This document shows, one piece after another, positions 1-6,121 of a stretch of 6,121 nt of DNA. Every line of letters starts with the position of its first letter. The first letter of the stretch is position 1. Made by a program: the position numbers and the translations under genes. This DNA is from an uncultured Bacteroidales bacterium (GTDB taxonomy: Bacteria; Bacteroidota; Bacteroidia; Bacteroidales; UBA932). Location of the stretch: NCBI GenBank assembly GCA_946549475.1, contig CAMNQO010000105.1, positions 1 to 6,121 on the forward strand. Reading direction: 5' to 3'. The notes under the pieces were generated by a model. That model saw only the letters and a program-made list of their open reading frames with translations. It made no database searches and had not been told where the DNA came from.

Positions 1-549
1 GACGATGCCTTTGTTGTCGGAGCCTTTGCCCACGAGGTCCATCGCCCAGGCCTCGTCGGGGTCGGCGATGGAGAAAGATTCCCCCTCGGAAGGGTAGCCG
101 TAGCGGTTTGCCAGGGACACGATGGTGTCGATGGCTGCCCGGGCCGTCGCCGCCCTTTGCAGCGTTACATAAATCAATGAACCATAGTCCATAATGCCGT
201 TTGTGTCCGCTTGTTCTTCGCGTCCGCCCCAGGTCGTCTCGCCGATGACGAGCTGCTTCTCGTTCATATTGCCCGTCGTCTGATAGGTGCGGGCGATCTG
301 ATGGATGCTGCCCAGGGGCTTGTAGGTGTCCCATTCGGTGATGGCGAGGCGGCTGCCCGCCTTGAATTTCCCGGCGGGATGGAAATACAGTTCACCGTAG
401 AGCTGGTGTGAGTCGGCGGCATAGGAAATCATACAGGAGCCGTCCGCGCTCGCGCCTTTGGTGACAATGACATTGGAGCAGGCATCTGCCTGTACAAAGG
501 CGGCACACAGCAGCCGGGAGAACAATAAGAAAGTCAGGATTTTTTTCAT
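1..549 (-). CDS. C69 family dipeptidase, exported (N-terminal 183 residues; 3' end outside window)
   Basis: Open from ATG at 549 to the left edge with no stop, so the protein is cut off; the family is usually somewhat over 500 residues. Residues 1-23 look like a signal peptide (MKK, then a hydrophobic stretch ending VQADA). Cys24 follows directly and opens the block CSNVIVTKGASADGS. In peptidase family C69 (PepD-like, Ntn-hydrolase fold) the nucleophile is a cysteine exposed at the new N terminus after processing, and Cys24 fits that role. Further blocks are AADSH (44-48), GNMNE (93-97), IGETTWGGRE (102-111), IMDYGSLIY (119-127) and GESFSIADP (156-164), all wording I know from Bacteroidales C69 dipeptidases. 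The likely job is hydrolysis of dipeptides in the periplasm or outside the cell. The gene starts 11 bases after the rsmG stop, so it is probably co-transcribed. An AAGGA lies almost against the ATG, too close for a standard ribosome-binding site. The family call is firm; the substrate is not known. Confidence 0.88.
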   Translation of the reverse strand, partial: MKKILTFLLFSRLLCAAFVQADACSNVIVTKGASADGSCMISYAADSHQLYGELYFHPAGKFKAGSRLAITEWDTYKPLGSIHQIARTYQTTGNMNEKQLVIGETTWGGREEQADTNGIMDYGSLIYVTLQRAATARAAIDTIVSLANRYGYPSEGESFSIADPDEAWAMDLVGKGSDNKGIV

Positions 550-560
550 GTCCTTATCGA

Positions 561-1229
561 TTATTTTACAATTTCCACGACGAATTTTTCCTGGAACCAC
601 CCGGACTCTTCGGGGGAGGCGGGAAAGTCGGAAGTATGGAGCCAGGAATTGAGTTTCCAACTGCGGATGGCGCCGGGGGACAGATGGTGGCGCCCGCAGG
701 CGGCGGCGATTTCGGGGTTGATATCCCCGCCTTTGAGCAGGAGGATGCTTTCGCGGTACTTGCCCTTGACCCAGGGCAGGAAGTCTTCGAGGGAGGCGAC
801 GGCACGGGACACCACAAAGTCAAAGTGTCCGTCGAGATTTTCGGCCCGCGCCTGGATGACCGTCACATTGTCCAGTCCCAGCGACTCGGCGACCGCCCGG
901 GCGACCCGGGTCTTTTTCCCGATGGAGTCGCAGAGCGTGAAACGCGATTCGGGGTAGAGAATGGCGAGGGGAATCCCGGGGAAGCCTCCGCCTGTTCCGA
1001 CATCCAGAATCTCCTTTCCCGACAGCCTCTCTCCGGCGTATGCGGCGATGCCCAGACTGTGCAGCAGGTGGTGCGGGAAGATGCCGTCCATGTCTTTCCG
1101 GGAAATGACATTGATTTTCCCGTTCCACTCCCTGTACTGCTTTTCTGCTTCCAGAAATTGATACAACTGTTTGTCTGTCAATTTTGGAAACTTTTTTGTT
1201 ATAATCTGTTCAAAAGCGTCAAATTTCAT
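561..1229 (-). CDS. rsmG: 16S rRNA (guanine(527)-N7)-methyltransferase RsmG (GidB)
   Basis: A 222-residue protein, close to the usual length of about 205-240. RsmG uses S-adenosylmethionine to methylate N7 of G527 in 16S rRNA; in other bacteria its loss gives low-level streptomycin resistance. The N-terminal part has WNGKINVISRKD (35-46) and HHLLHSLGIA (53-62), both typical of the family. The Rossmann SAM-binding motif is ILDVGTGGGFPGIPLA (74-89), followed by acidic D101 at the end of the second strand (TLCDSIGKK) and the conserved VVSRAVA (139-145). The C-terminal part ends with FQEKFVVEIVK. I chose the ATG at 1229 because it lies 4 bases after the sigma-factor stop and gives a family-like N terminus (MKFDAFEQII). 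The frame stays open up to 1709, but that extension overlaps the sigma gene in another frame and encodes low-complexity Arg/Ser/Thr-rich sequence, so it is not part of RsmG. No Shine-Dalgarno sequence precedes the start. Confidence 0.96.
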   Translation of the reverse strand: MKFDAFEQIITKKFPKLTDKQLYQFLEAEKQYREWNGKINVISRKDMDGIFPHHLLHSLGIAAYAGERLSGKEILDVGTGGGFPGIPLAILYPESRFTLCDSIGKKTRVARAVAESLGLDNVTVIQARAENLDGHFDFVVSRAVASLEDFLPWVKGKYRESILLLKGGDINPEIAAACGRHHLSPGAIRSWKLNSWLHTSDFPASPEESGWFQEKFVVEIVK

Positions 1230-1233
1230 GGGT

Positions 1234-1821
1234 TCAGCCGATTTCGTCAGAAATTTCCATCCATTGTTTGAGTTTGATTGTCGCCCGGCGGAATCGCGTC
1301 CGTGCTGTCGTTGGAGGAATGCCCAATTCCGTTGCAATCTCGTTGAACGGTCGTCCTTCTTCGCGCATGGCGAGGATTTTCTGGTCCATAGGGGCCAGTT
1401 TCGCAAGGTTGGCGCATTTCTTCTCTTCCATCTCTTTTTCGAGGATTTCGTCCATCGGATTCTTGCTGTCCTCGTCTTCGATGTCGATGTGAAATTCGCT
1501 GTCCTCGTCGTCCGCCCCGCCTGGCAGGGGAAGGGAGGCGCTGGAAGAAGGCTGCTTCTTGCTGTCGTTGATGAAATCGATGGCGGTGTTGCTCGCGATG
1601 GTGTAGAGCCAGGTGGTGAAAGCGCCTTTCGCCGCGTCATAGGTGTGGAAGCGGGAAAACGCCTTGGCCATCGTATCCGAACAGATGTCGCGTGTCTGTT
1701 CGTCGTCAATCTGCGGGAAATTGCGGGCGATATACATCAGACATCCTTGGTAGATGTTGTTGTACAGACGCAAAAACTCGCTGAGGGTGATTTCCTGTCC
1801 GGTGTTTTTCTTTTTACGCAT
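1234..1821 (-). CDS. ECF-type RNA polymerase sigma factor (sigma-70 family)
   Basis: A 195-residue protein with the two-domain plan of extracytoplasmic-function sigma factors. Region 2 spans roughly residues 14-88, with the core- and -10-binding segment FTTWLYTIASNTAIDFI at 68-84. Region 4 spans roughly 139-188 and contains a helix-turn-helix around FNEIATELGIPPTTARTRFRRA (159-180), the part expected to read the -35 element. The linker (about 99-133) is unusually acidic, with runs such as DDEDSEF and DIEDEDSK. There is no sigma region 3, as expected for this class. The ATG at 1821 lies 3 bases after the polA stop and is the only start giving a complete region 2. No anti-sigma gene (membrane FecR or zinc type) is adjacent; the neighbours are polA and rsmG. 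It directs RNA polymerase to an unknown set of promoters. The family is clear, but subgroup, signal and regulon cannot be told from the sequence. Confidence 0.93.
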   Translation of the reverse strand: MRKKKNTGQEITLSEFLRLYNNIYQGCLMYIARNFPQIDDEQTRDICSDTMAKAFSRFHTYDAAKGAFTTWLYTIASNTAIDFINDSKKQPSSSASLPLPGGADDEDSEFHIDIEDEDSKNPMDEILEKEMEEKKCANLAKLAPMDQKILAMREEGRPFNEIATELGIPPTTARTRFRRATIKLKQWMEISDEIG

Positions 1822-1824
1822 GGC

Positions 1825-4455
1825 TCAGTGGGCTTCATACCAGTTCACGCCCGCACCGCATTCCACGACCAGGGGCACATCGAGGGAGACGATGGTCTCC
1901 ATGGCCGCTTTGACCTTGGCCTGCAAGGCATCGACCTCGTCGGGATAAGTGTCGAACAACAGTTCATCGTGGATTTGCAATATCATTTTGCTCTTGAATC
2001 CTTCCGTGCGCAGCATCCGGTCCACTTTGATCATCGCCAGTTTGATGATATCGGCGGCAGAGCCTTGTATGGGCGCGTTGATGGCGTTCCTTTCGGCCAT
2101 GCCACGGGCGGAAGCATTGCGTGAATTGAGTTCCGGCAGATACCTTCTGCGCTTGAAAATCGTCTCGACATATCCCTTTTCCGCCGCTTCCTTTTTGGCC
2201 TTTTCCATGTATGCGGCGATGGCGGGAAATGTCTCGAAATAATCCTTGATGAGTTGGATGGCCTCCGCCCGGCTGACACCCAGCCGCTGGGCCAGTCCGA
2301 AACTGGAGATGCCGTACATGATGCCGAAGTTCGCGGTCTTGGCGAGCCGTCGCTGCGCATCTGTGACTTCTTCCATTTTGATGTGGAAAATCTTGGCGGC
2401 CGTGGCCTTGTGTACATCTTCTCCGGCATTGAAAGCATTGCACAGGTGCTCGTCTGCGCACAGATGGGCCATGATGCGCAATTCGATCTGCGAATAGTCC
2501 GCAGACACGATGAGGCCGTCGGGCCGCTCGGAAATAAAGGCCTTGCGGATGGTCTGGCCCCGCTGCGAACGGATGGGGATGTTTTGCAGGTTGGGCTTGG
2601 AGGAGGAGAGCCGTCCGGTCGCGGTAATCGTCTGGTTGAATGTGGTGTGGATCTTTCCGTCTCTCGGTGAGATGAAGCCCGGAAAGGGCTCGACGTAGGA
2701 AGAAAGCAACTTCTTGACGGTGCGGAATTCCAGAATGTCATTGATGACCGGGAACTGGTCGGCGTACAGGCTGAGGGTATCTTCGTCAGTGGGGTAGTTG
2801 TAGCGTCCGCTCGGTTTGGCCTTGGGGTTGATTTTCAGTTTTTCGTACAGGACGATGGCCACCTGTTTGGGAGAGGCGCAGTTCAATTCCGGCTCTCCCG
2901 TCGCTTCGCGCACGGCCTGTTCGAGCCTGACGGCCTCCTTGCGCAATTCCTCCGCATATTCTTGCAAAGGTGCAATCTGGACTTTCACGCCCGTGTTTTC
3001 CATGTCCGCCAATACGGAAATGAGCGGCTCTTCCATCCGGTCATAAAGTTCTCCGCCGACGGAGGCTCCGATGACCTGGAGCAATTTGTCTTTCAGAAGG
3101 AGGCAGACGACGGCTTCCAGGCAGTGGTTTTCTTCTTGCGAAGCGCCTTCGTCCGCATCATCGGCGAAAAGGTCTCCGGTCTGCGCCTCGTTCCGCTCCT
3201 GCAGGTCGATGCCCAGGTATTCCATGGCCAGAATATCCACTTTGTGGCTCCGCTCGGGATTGACCAGATAGTGCATCAGTTCGATGTCGTAGAGCCTGCC
3301 TTCGATGGCCAGCCCGCTGCGCATGTAACTTTTGATGTCGGCTCCCGCTACTGCGACGGACCGATCCGCCAGCAGGGTACGCAAGTCATCTGACAAAGGG
3401 GCTGAAACATAGTGGGTCAGTATGCCATGGGTGCCGGGCGCTGCCATTGCAAGTCCTGTTTCCGGATGGCCGGCGATGCCCACGAGACCGGCGGTGCGGG
3501 CGGCGGCAGCGAGGGTGGCGGCATCCACTTTCGTGTAGGATGTGTCCACGGCCTTTGTGGAAGAGATGCCCGCCTCCGCACGGATGTGGCTGATGTGTTT
3601 CTTGAGGGAGTGAAATTCGTATTCATCGAAGAGGCTGACGATCTCGGGGGCGTATTGCTGGCTCACTTTCATCTCCTCGAAACGGATTTCAAGGGGCACG
3701 TCGGTCTTGATGGTGACGAGTTCGTGGCTGAGGGAGATGTGGTCCCGCGCCTCCTCGAACAAGGCTTGCTGGCGGGGGGTCAGTTCATCGAGATGCTTAT
3801 AGATGTTTTCGACCGTTCCGTAGGCTTTCAACAGTTTGGAGGCTCCCACCTCGCCGACACCTTTGACACCGGGAACATTGTCCGAACTGTCTCCGCAGAG
3901 GGTCAGTATCTCGATGACCTGGGACGGCGTTTCGATGCCGTATTTCTCGCAGATTTCCTTCACGCCCAGGATTTCATCGTCGCCGCCTTTCTTTCCCGGT
4001 TTGTATTGGTAGATGTTCGGGCTGACGAGTTGGCCGTAATCCTTGTCCGGGGTGACCAGATAGACGGTGAAGCCTGCCTTTTCCGCCGTTTTGGCGATGG
4101 TTCCCGCCACATCGTCCGCCTCGTAACCTTTTTTCATCAATACGGGGATGCGCAAGGCTTTACATATCTTGCATAAAGGCTCCAGGGCGTCGATGACCAG
4201 TTGCGGCGTTTCTCCCCGGTTGGCTTTGTATGCAGGGTACAGTTCGTTGCGGAAAGTACCTCCGGCCGGGTCGAAACACATGGCCAGATAGTCCGGACGG
4301 CGCTTGGCCAGCAACTCGAACAGATATTTGGTAAAACCGAACAAAATGGAGGTGTCCATGCCTTTGCTGGTGAGCATCGGCCGTCCCAGGAGGGCATAGT
4401 ACATCTTGAACACGAGGGCGTGTCCGTCGATGATGTATAGGTGCTTGTCGTTCAT
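1825..4455 (-). CDS. polA: DNA polymerase I
   Basis: An 876-residue family A polymerase that fills repair gaps and removes RNA primers in the cytoplasm. The 5'-3' exonuclease (FEN-like) domain fills about 1-290 and has intact metal-binding motifs: D10 in YIIDGHAL, YKANR (76-80), YEADD (111-115), TPDKD (135-139) and GDSSDN (188-193), followed by the helix-hairpin-helix PGVKGVGEVGASKLL. The region equivalent to the 3'-5' proofreading exonuclease (about 305-460) is short and degenerate: the expected DxE, NxxxD and YxxxD motifs are not visible. The polymerase domain (about 480-876) is complete: TATGRLSSSKPNLQNIPIR (611-629), motif A DYSQIELR with D653, O-helix RRLAKTANFGIMYG with R702, K706, F710 and Y714, and motif C HDE at 829-831. 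F710 matches the Phe762 position of E. coli PolI. The ATG at 4455 lies 17 bases after the uvrA stop and gives a normal N terminus. Its place after uvrA suits gap filling in excision repair. Confidence 0.98.
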   Translation of the reverse strand: MNDKHLYIIDGHALVFKMYYALLGRPMLTSKGMDTSILFGFTKYLFELLAKRRPDYLAMCFDPAGGTFRNELYPAYKANRGETPQLVIDALEPLCKICKALRIPVLMKKGYEADDVAGTIAKTAEKAGFTVYLVTPDKDYGQLVSPNIYQYKPGKKGGDDEILGVKEICEKYGIETPSQVIEILTLCGDSSDNVPGVKGVGEVGASKLLKAYGTVENIYKHLDELTPRQQALFEEARDHISLSHELVTIKTDVPLEIRFEEMKVSQQYAPEIVSLFDEYEFHSLKKHISHIRAEAGISSTKAVDTSYTKVDAATLAAAARTAGLVGIAGHPETGLAMAAPGTHGILTHYVSAPLSDDLRTLLADRSVAVAGADIKSYMRSGLAIEGRLYDIELMHYLVNPERSHKVDILAMEYLGIDLQERNEAQTGDLFADDADEGASQEENHCLEAVVCLLLKDKLLQVIGASVGGELYDRMEEPLISVLADMENTGVKVQIAPLQEYAEELRKEAVRLEQAVREATGEPELNCASPKQVAIVLYEKLKINPKAKPSGRYNYPTDEDTLSLYADQFPVINDILEFRTVKKLLSSYVEPFPGFISPRDGKIHTTFNQTITATGRLSSSKPNLQNIPIRSQRGQTIRKAFISERPDGLIVSADYSQIELRIMAHLCADEHLCNAFNAGEDVHKATAAKIFHIKMEEVTDAQRRLAKTANFGIMYGISSFGLAQRLGVSRAEAIQLIKDYFETFPAIAAYMEKAKKEAAEKGYVETIFKRRRYLPELNSRNASARGMAERNAINAPIQGSAADIIKLAMIKVDRMLRTEGFKSKMILQIHDELLFDTYPDEVDALQAKVKAAMETIVSLDVPLVVECGAGVNWYEAH

Positions 4456-4472
4456 ATCCGTCGTCTGCGGCT

Positions 4473-6121
4473 TTATTGGTTTTTACGCAAATAGTCGGCT
4501 GTAAATCCTTTGCCGGACTTGAGCATTTCTTCAACCGTCCCGGCAAAGACCAGTTCTCCTCCTTTGTCGCCTGCGTCCGGTCCGAGGTCGATGAGGTAGT
4601 CGGCGGACTTGATGACGATGGGGTTGTGTTCCACCACGATGATGCTGTGTCCCTTGTCGAGCAGGCGGTCGAAACTGACCAGGAGTTTGTCGATATCGAA
4701 GAAATGCAGGCCCGTCGTCGGCTCGTCGAAGATAAAAAGGATGCGTTGCTTCCTGTCGTTTTCGCTGTCGGTCACGGACAGGAAATATGCGAGTTTGAGC
4801 CGTTGGCTTTCTCCTCCGCTGAAGGTGCTACTCTGCTGTCCCAGTTTGATATAGGAAAGTCCCACATCCACCAGCGGCTGCAAGCGCCGGGCGATGCGCC
4901 GGGCGGTCTCGTCCGTATCTTCTCCGAAAAAGGCGATGGCCTGGGCGACGCTCATGTTGAGGATGTCGTCCACATTTTTCTCACGGTAGCGCACTTCGAG
5001 GATGTCGGGCTTGAAGCGTTTGCCGCCGCAGCTCTCGCAGACCATCGTGACATCGGACATGAATTGCATGCTGATTTTCACGAAACCGTCTCCCTGACAT
5101 TCGGGGCAGCGTCCGCCTTCCTGGTTGAAGGAGAAGTGCGAAGGGGTGAAACCGGCCATTTTCGCATAAGGCTGCTGGGAAAGCAGTTTGCGGATGTCGT
5201 CATAGACTTTCAGGGCCGTGACGGCATTGGACCGGCTGCTCTTGCCGAAAGGAGACTGATCCACATATTCCACGCGGGTGATGCGGTCCACATCTCCGGT
5301 CAGGCCGCGGAAGGTGCCGGGCAGTTCGCCGCTCTCGTTGATGCGGCGGTTCAAGGCGGGATAGAGGATGTCGCTCACCAGGCTGGATTTTCCGCTGCCG
5401 CTCACGCCTGTGACCACTGTCAGGCAGCCCAGCGGGAAAGTCACGTCAATGTCTTTGAGGTTGTTTTGCATGGCTCCCTTGACCGTGATGGCGTAAGGGC
5501 TTGGGTGCAATTTGCGCTGGTAGGGCTTCCTTTCGCCGCTCAGATAGGCCAGCGTGAGGGATTTTTCCGCACCTGCGGGCAGGGATGACTTCCCGTCGGC
5601 TGTCGTTGCCGCCAGCCGGCCCTGCCAGATGATTTCTCCGCCGCCGGCACCGGCGAGGGGCCCCATGTCGATGAGCCGGTCGGCCGCCCGCATGATGTCT
5701 TCGTCATGTTCGACGACCAGCACGGTGTTGCCGGCATCCCGCAGTTGCTTGAGCACCTCGATGAGCCGGGCGGTGTCGCGGGCGTGGAGACCGATGGACG
5801 GTTCGTCCAGGATGTAAATGGATCCGACGAGGGGACTTCCGAGCGCCCGGACGATATTGACCCGCTGGCTCTCTCCGCCGCTGAGGGTGTTGGAGGCGCG
5901 GGACATGGAGAGATAGCCCAGACCGACGCGGCACAGGCATTCCAGACGGGAACGGACCTCGGAGAGGGCTTTGTGCGCGGTCTGCATTTCCCACTCGTCC
6001 AGTTGCAGGCTCTCCAGCCAGTCCAGCAGTTTTTCGGCACTCATGGCCAGCAGTTGGGCGATGTCCTTGTCACCCACCCGTATGTAGAGCGCTTCTTTCT
6101 TGAGCCGGCTTCCCCGGCTAC
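4473..6121 (-). CDS. uvrA: UvrABC system ATPase UvrA (C-terminal part; 5' end outside window)
   Basis: The frame is open to the right edge (first whole codon at 6119), giving 548 residues; full UvrA is about 930-960, so roughly the first 400 are missing. UvrA recognises damaged DNA and loads UvrB in nucleotide excision repair. Visible in order: GSRLKKEAL at the edge; ABC signature LSGGESQR with Walker B YILDEPSIGLH of the first cassette (about 5885-5785); second-cassette Walker A GVSGSGKSS (5408-5382); a zinc module CxxC-19-CxxC (CPEC and CESC, 5108-5028) matching the UvrA insertion; second signature FSGGESQR (4823-4800); and Walker B IFDEPTTGLH (4733-4704). An internal GTG at 6077 could be mistaken for a start but is in mid-protein. 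The block QSPFGKSSRSNAVTALKVYDDIR differs from the proteobacterial RTPRSNPATYTG form and resembles the Bacteroidota version. Bacteroidota can carry more than one UvrA, so this may be a paralogue; the UvrA family itself is certain. It heads the visible gene run and ends 17 bases before polA. Confidence 0.96.
   Translation of the reverse strand, partial: SRGSRLKKEALYIRVGDKDIAQLLAMSAEKLLDWLESLQLDEWEMQTAHKALSEVRSRLECLCRVGLGYLSMSRASNTLSGGESQRVNIVRALGSPLVGSIYILDEPSIGLHARDTARLIEVLKQLRDAGNTVLVVEHDEDIMRAADRLIDMGPLAGAGGGEIIWQGRLAATTADGKSSLPAGAEKSLTLAYLSGERKPYQRKLHPSPYAITVKGAMQNNLKDIDVTFPLGCLTVVTGVSGSGKSSLVSDILYPALNRRINESGELPGTFRGLTGDVDRITRVEYVDQSPFGKSSRSNAVTALKVYDDIRKLLSQQPYAKMAGFTPSHFSFNQEGGRCPECQGDGFVKISMQFMSDVTMVCESCGGKRFKPDILEVRYREKNVDDILNMSVAQAIAFFGEDTDETARRIARRLQPLVDVGLSYIKLGQQSSTFSGGESQRLKLAYFLSVTDSENDRKQRILFIFDEPTTGLHFFDIDKLLVSFDRLLDKGHSIIVVEHNPIVIKSADYLIDLGPDAGDKGGELVFAGTVEEMLKSGKGFTADYLRKNQ

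Larger units (their letters stand above)
1..6121 (-). other. Probable single transcription unit: uvrA-polA-sigma-rsmG-C69 dipeptidase
   Basis: All five genes face the same way. The gaps are 17 bases (uvrA to polA), 3 (polA to sigma), 4 (sigma to rsmG) and 11 (rsmG to dipeptidase). None of these gaps can hold a promoter or a terminator hairpin, and I see none. The promoter must therefore lie beyond the right edge or inside a coding sequence. None of the four starts visible here has a well-placed Shine-Dalgarno sequence, which is usual in Bacteroidota. Co-transcription is inferred from spacing only. Confidence 0.7.

Noticed and set aside
499..510. Possible lipobox at Cys15 of the dipeptidase (RLLC)
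   Set aside because: The residue before Cys is Leu rather than Gly, Ala or Ser, and an Arg sits at -3. Cys24 in the conserved family block is the better functional cysteine.
1176..1205. Plus-strand promoter-like pair, TGTCAA and TATAAT about 18 bases apart
   Set aside because: It lies in the AT-rich 5' part of rsmG (Lys/Ile/Phe codons) and points away from any plus-strand gene. The Bacteroidota housekeeping sigma factor uses a different consensus (TTTG and TAnnTTTG).
636..1271. Plus-strand open frame of 211 codons opposite rsmG
   Set aside because: It is antisense to the SAM-binding core of RsmG and shows no family resemblance.
1230..1709. N-terminal extension of RsmG by 160 residues, possibly a fusion
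   Set aside because: The extension overlaps the sigma factor in another frame and is low-complexity Arg/Ser/Thr/Pro-rich. The ATG at 1229 gives the usual family length and N terminus.
1171..2124. Plus-strand open frame of 317 codons opposite rsmG, the sigma gene and polA
   Set aside because: It crosses three well-supported minus-strand genes and their junctions and has no recognisable motif.
4476..5588. Long plus-strand open frame of 370 codons opposite uvrA
   Set aside because: It lies antisense to clear UvrA sequence with complete ABC motifs. Its translation has no recognisable domain and looks like a complementary-strand shadow of GC-rich coding DNA.
1..6121. CRISPR arrays, insertion sequences, tRNA or rRNA genes, tandem repeats
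   Set aside because: None was seen on reading either strand; nearly every base belongs to one of the five genes.

Overview
This window is a compact run of five genes, all read from the minus strand, with almost no non-coding DNA. In transcription order (right to left) they are: the C-terminal part of the excision-repair ATPase UvrA, entering from the right edge; a complete DNA polymerase I (polA, 876 residues); a small ECF-type sigma-70 family sigma factor (195 residues); the 16S rRNA G527 methyltransferase RsmG (222 residues); and the N-terminal 183 residues of an exported family C69 dipeptidase, running off the left edge. The gaps between them are 17, 3, 4 and 11 bases, so one polycistronic transcript is likely.

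The source looks like a member of the Bacteroidota, probably Bacteroidales, with a moderately GC-rich genome. This is inferred from the wording of the proteins: the UvrA C-terminal block around 'GLSYIKLGQQSS', the RsmG N-terminal part with 'KINVISRKD', and the C69 dipeptidase with 'IMDYGSLIY' and 'GESFSIADP'. Start codons with little or no Shine-Dalgarno sequence in front of them fit that phylum. No rRNA, tRNA or database match is available to confirm it.

Two of the genes work together directly. UvrA recognises lesions in nucleotide excision repair, and PolA fills the gap after the damaged strand is removed. RsmG modifies the ribosome, the dipeptidase is a secreted or periplasmic peptidase, and the sigma factor is a transcription regulator with no anti-sigma gene beside it in the window.

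I see no mobile element, CRISPR array, RNA gene or strong repeat. The points most worth a second look are the degenerate proofreading domain of PolA, which appears to lack the catalytic acidic residues, and the orphan ECF sigma factor packed between polA and rsmG. This is otherwise an ordinary housekeeping region, and I found no convincing undescribed system.
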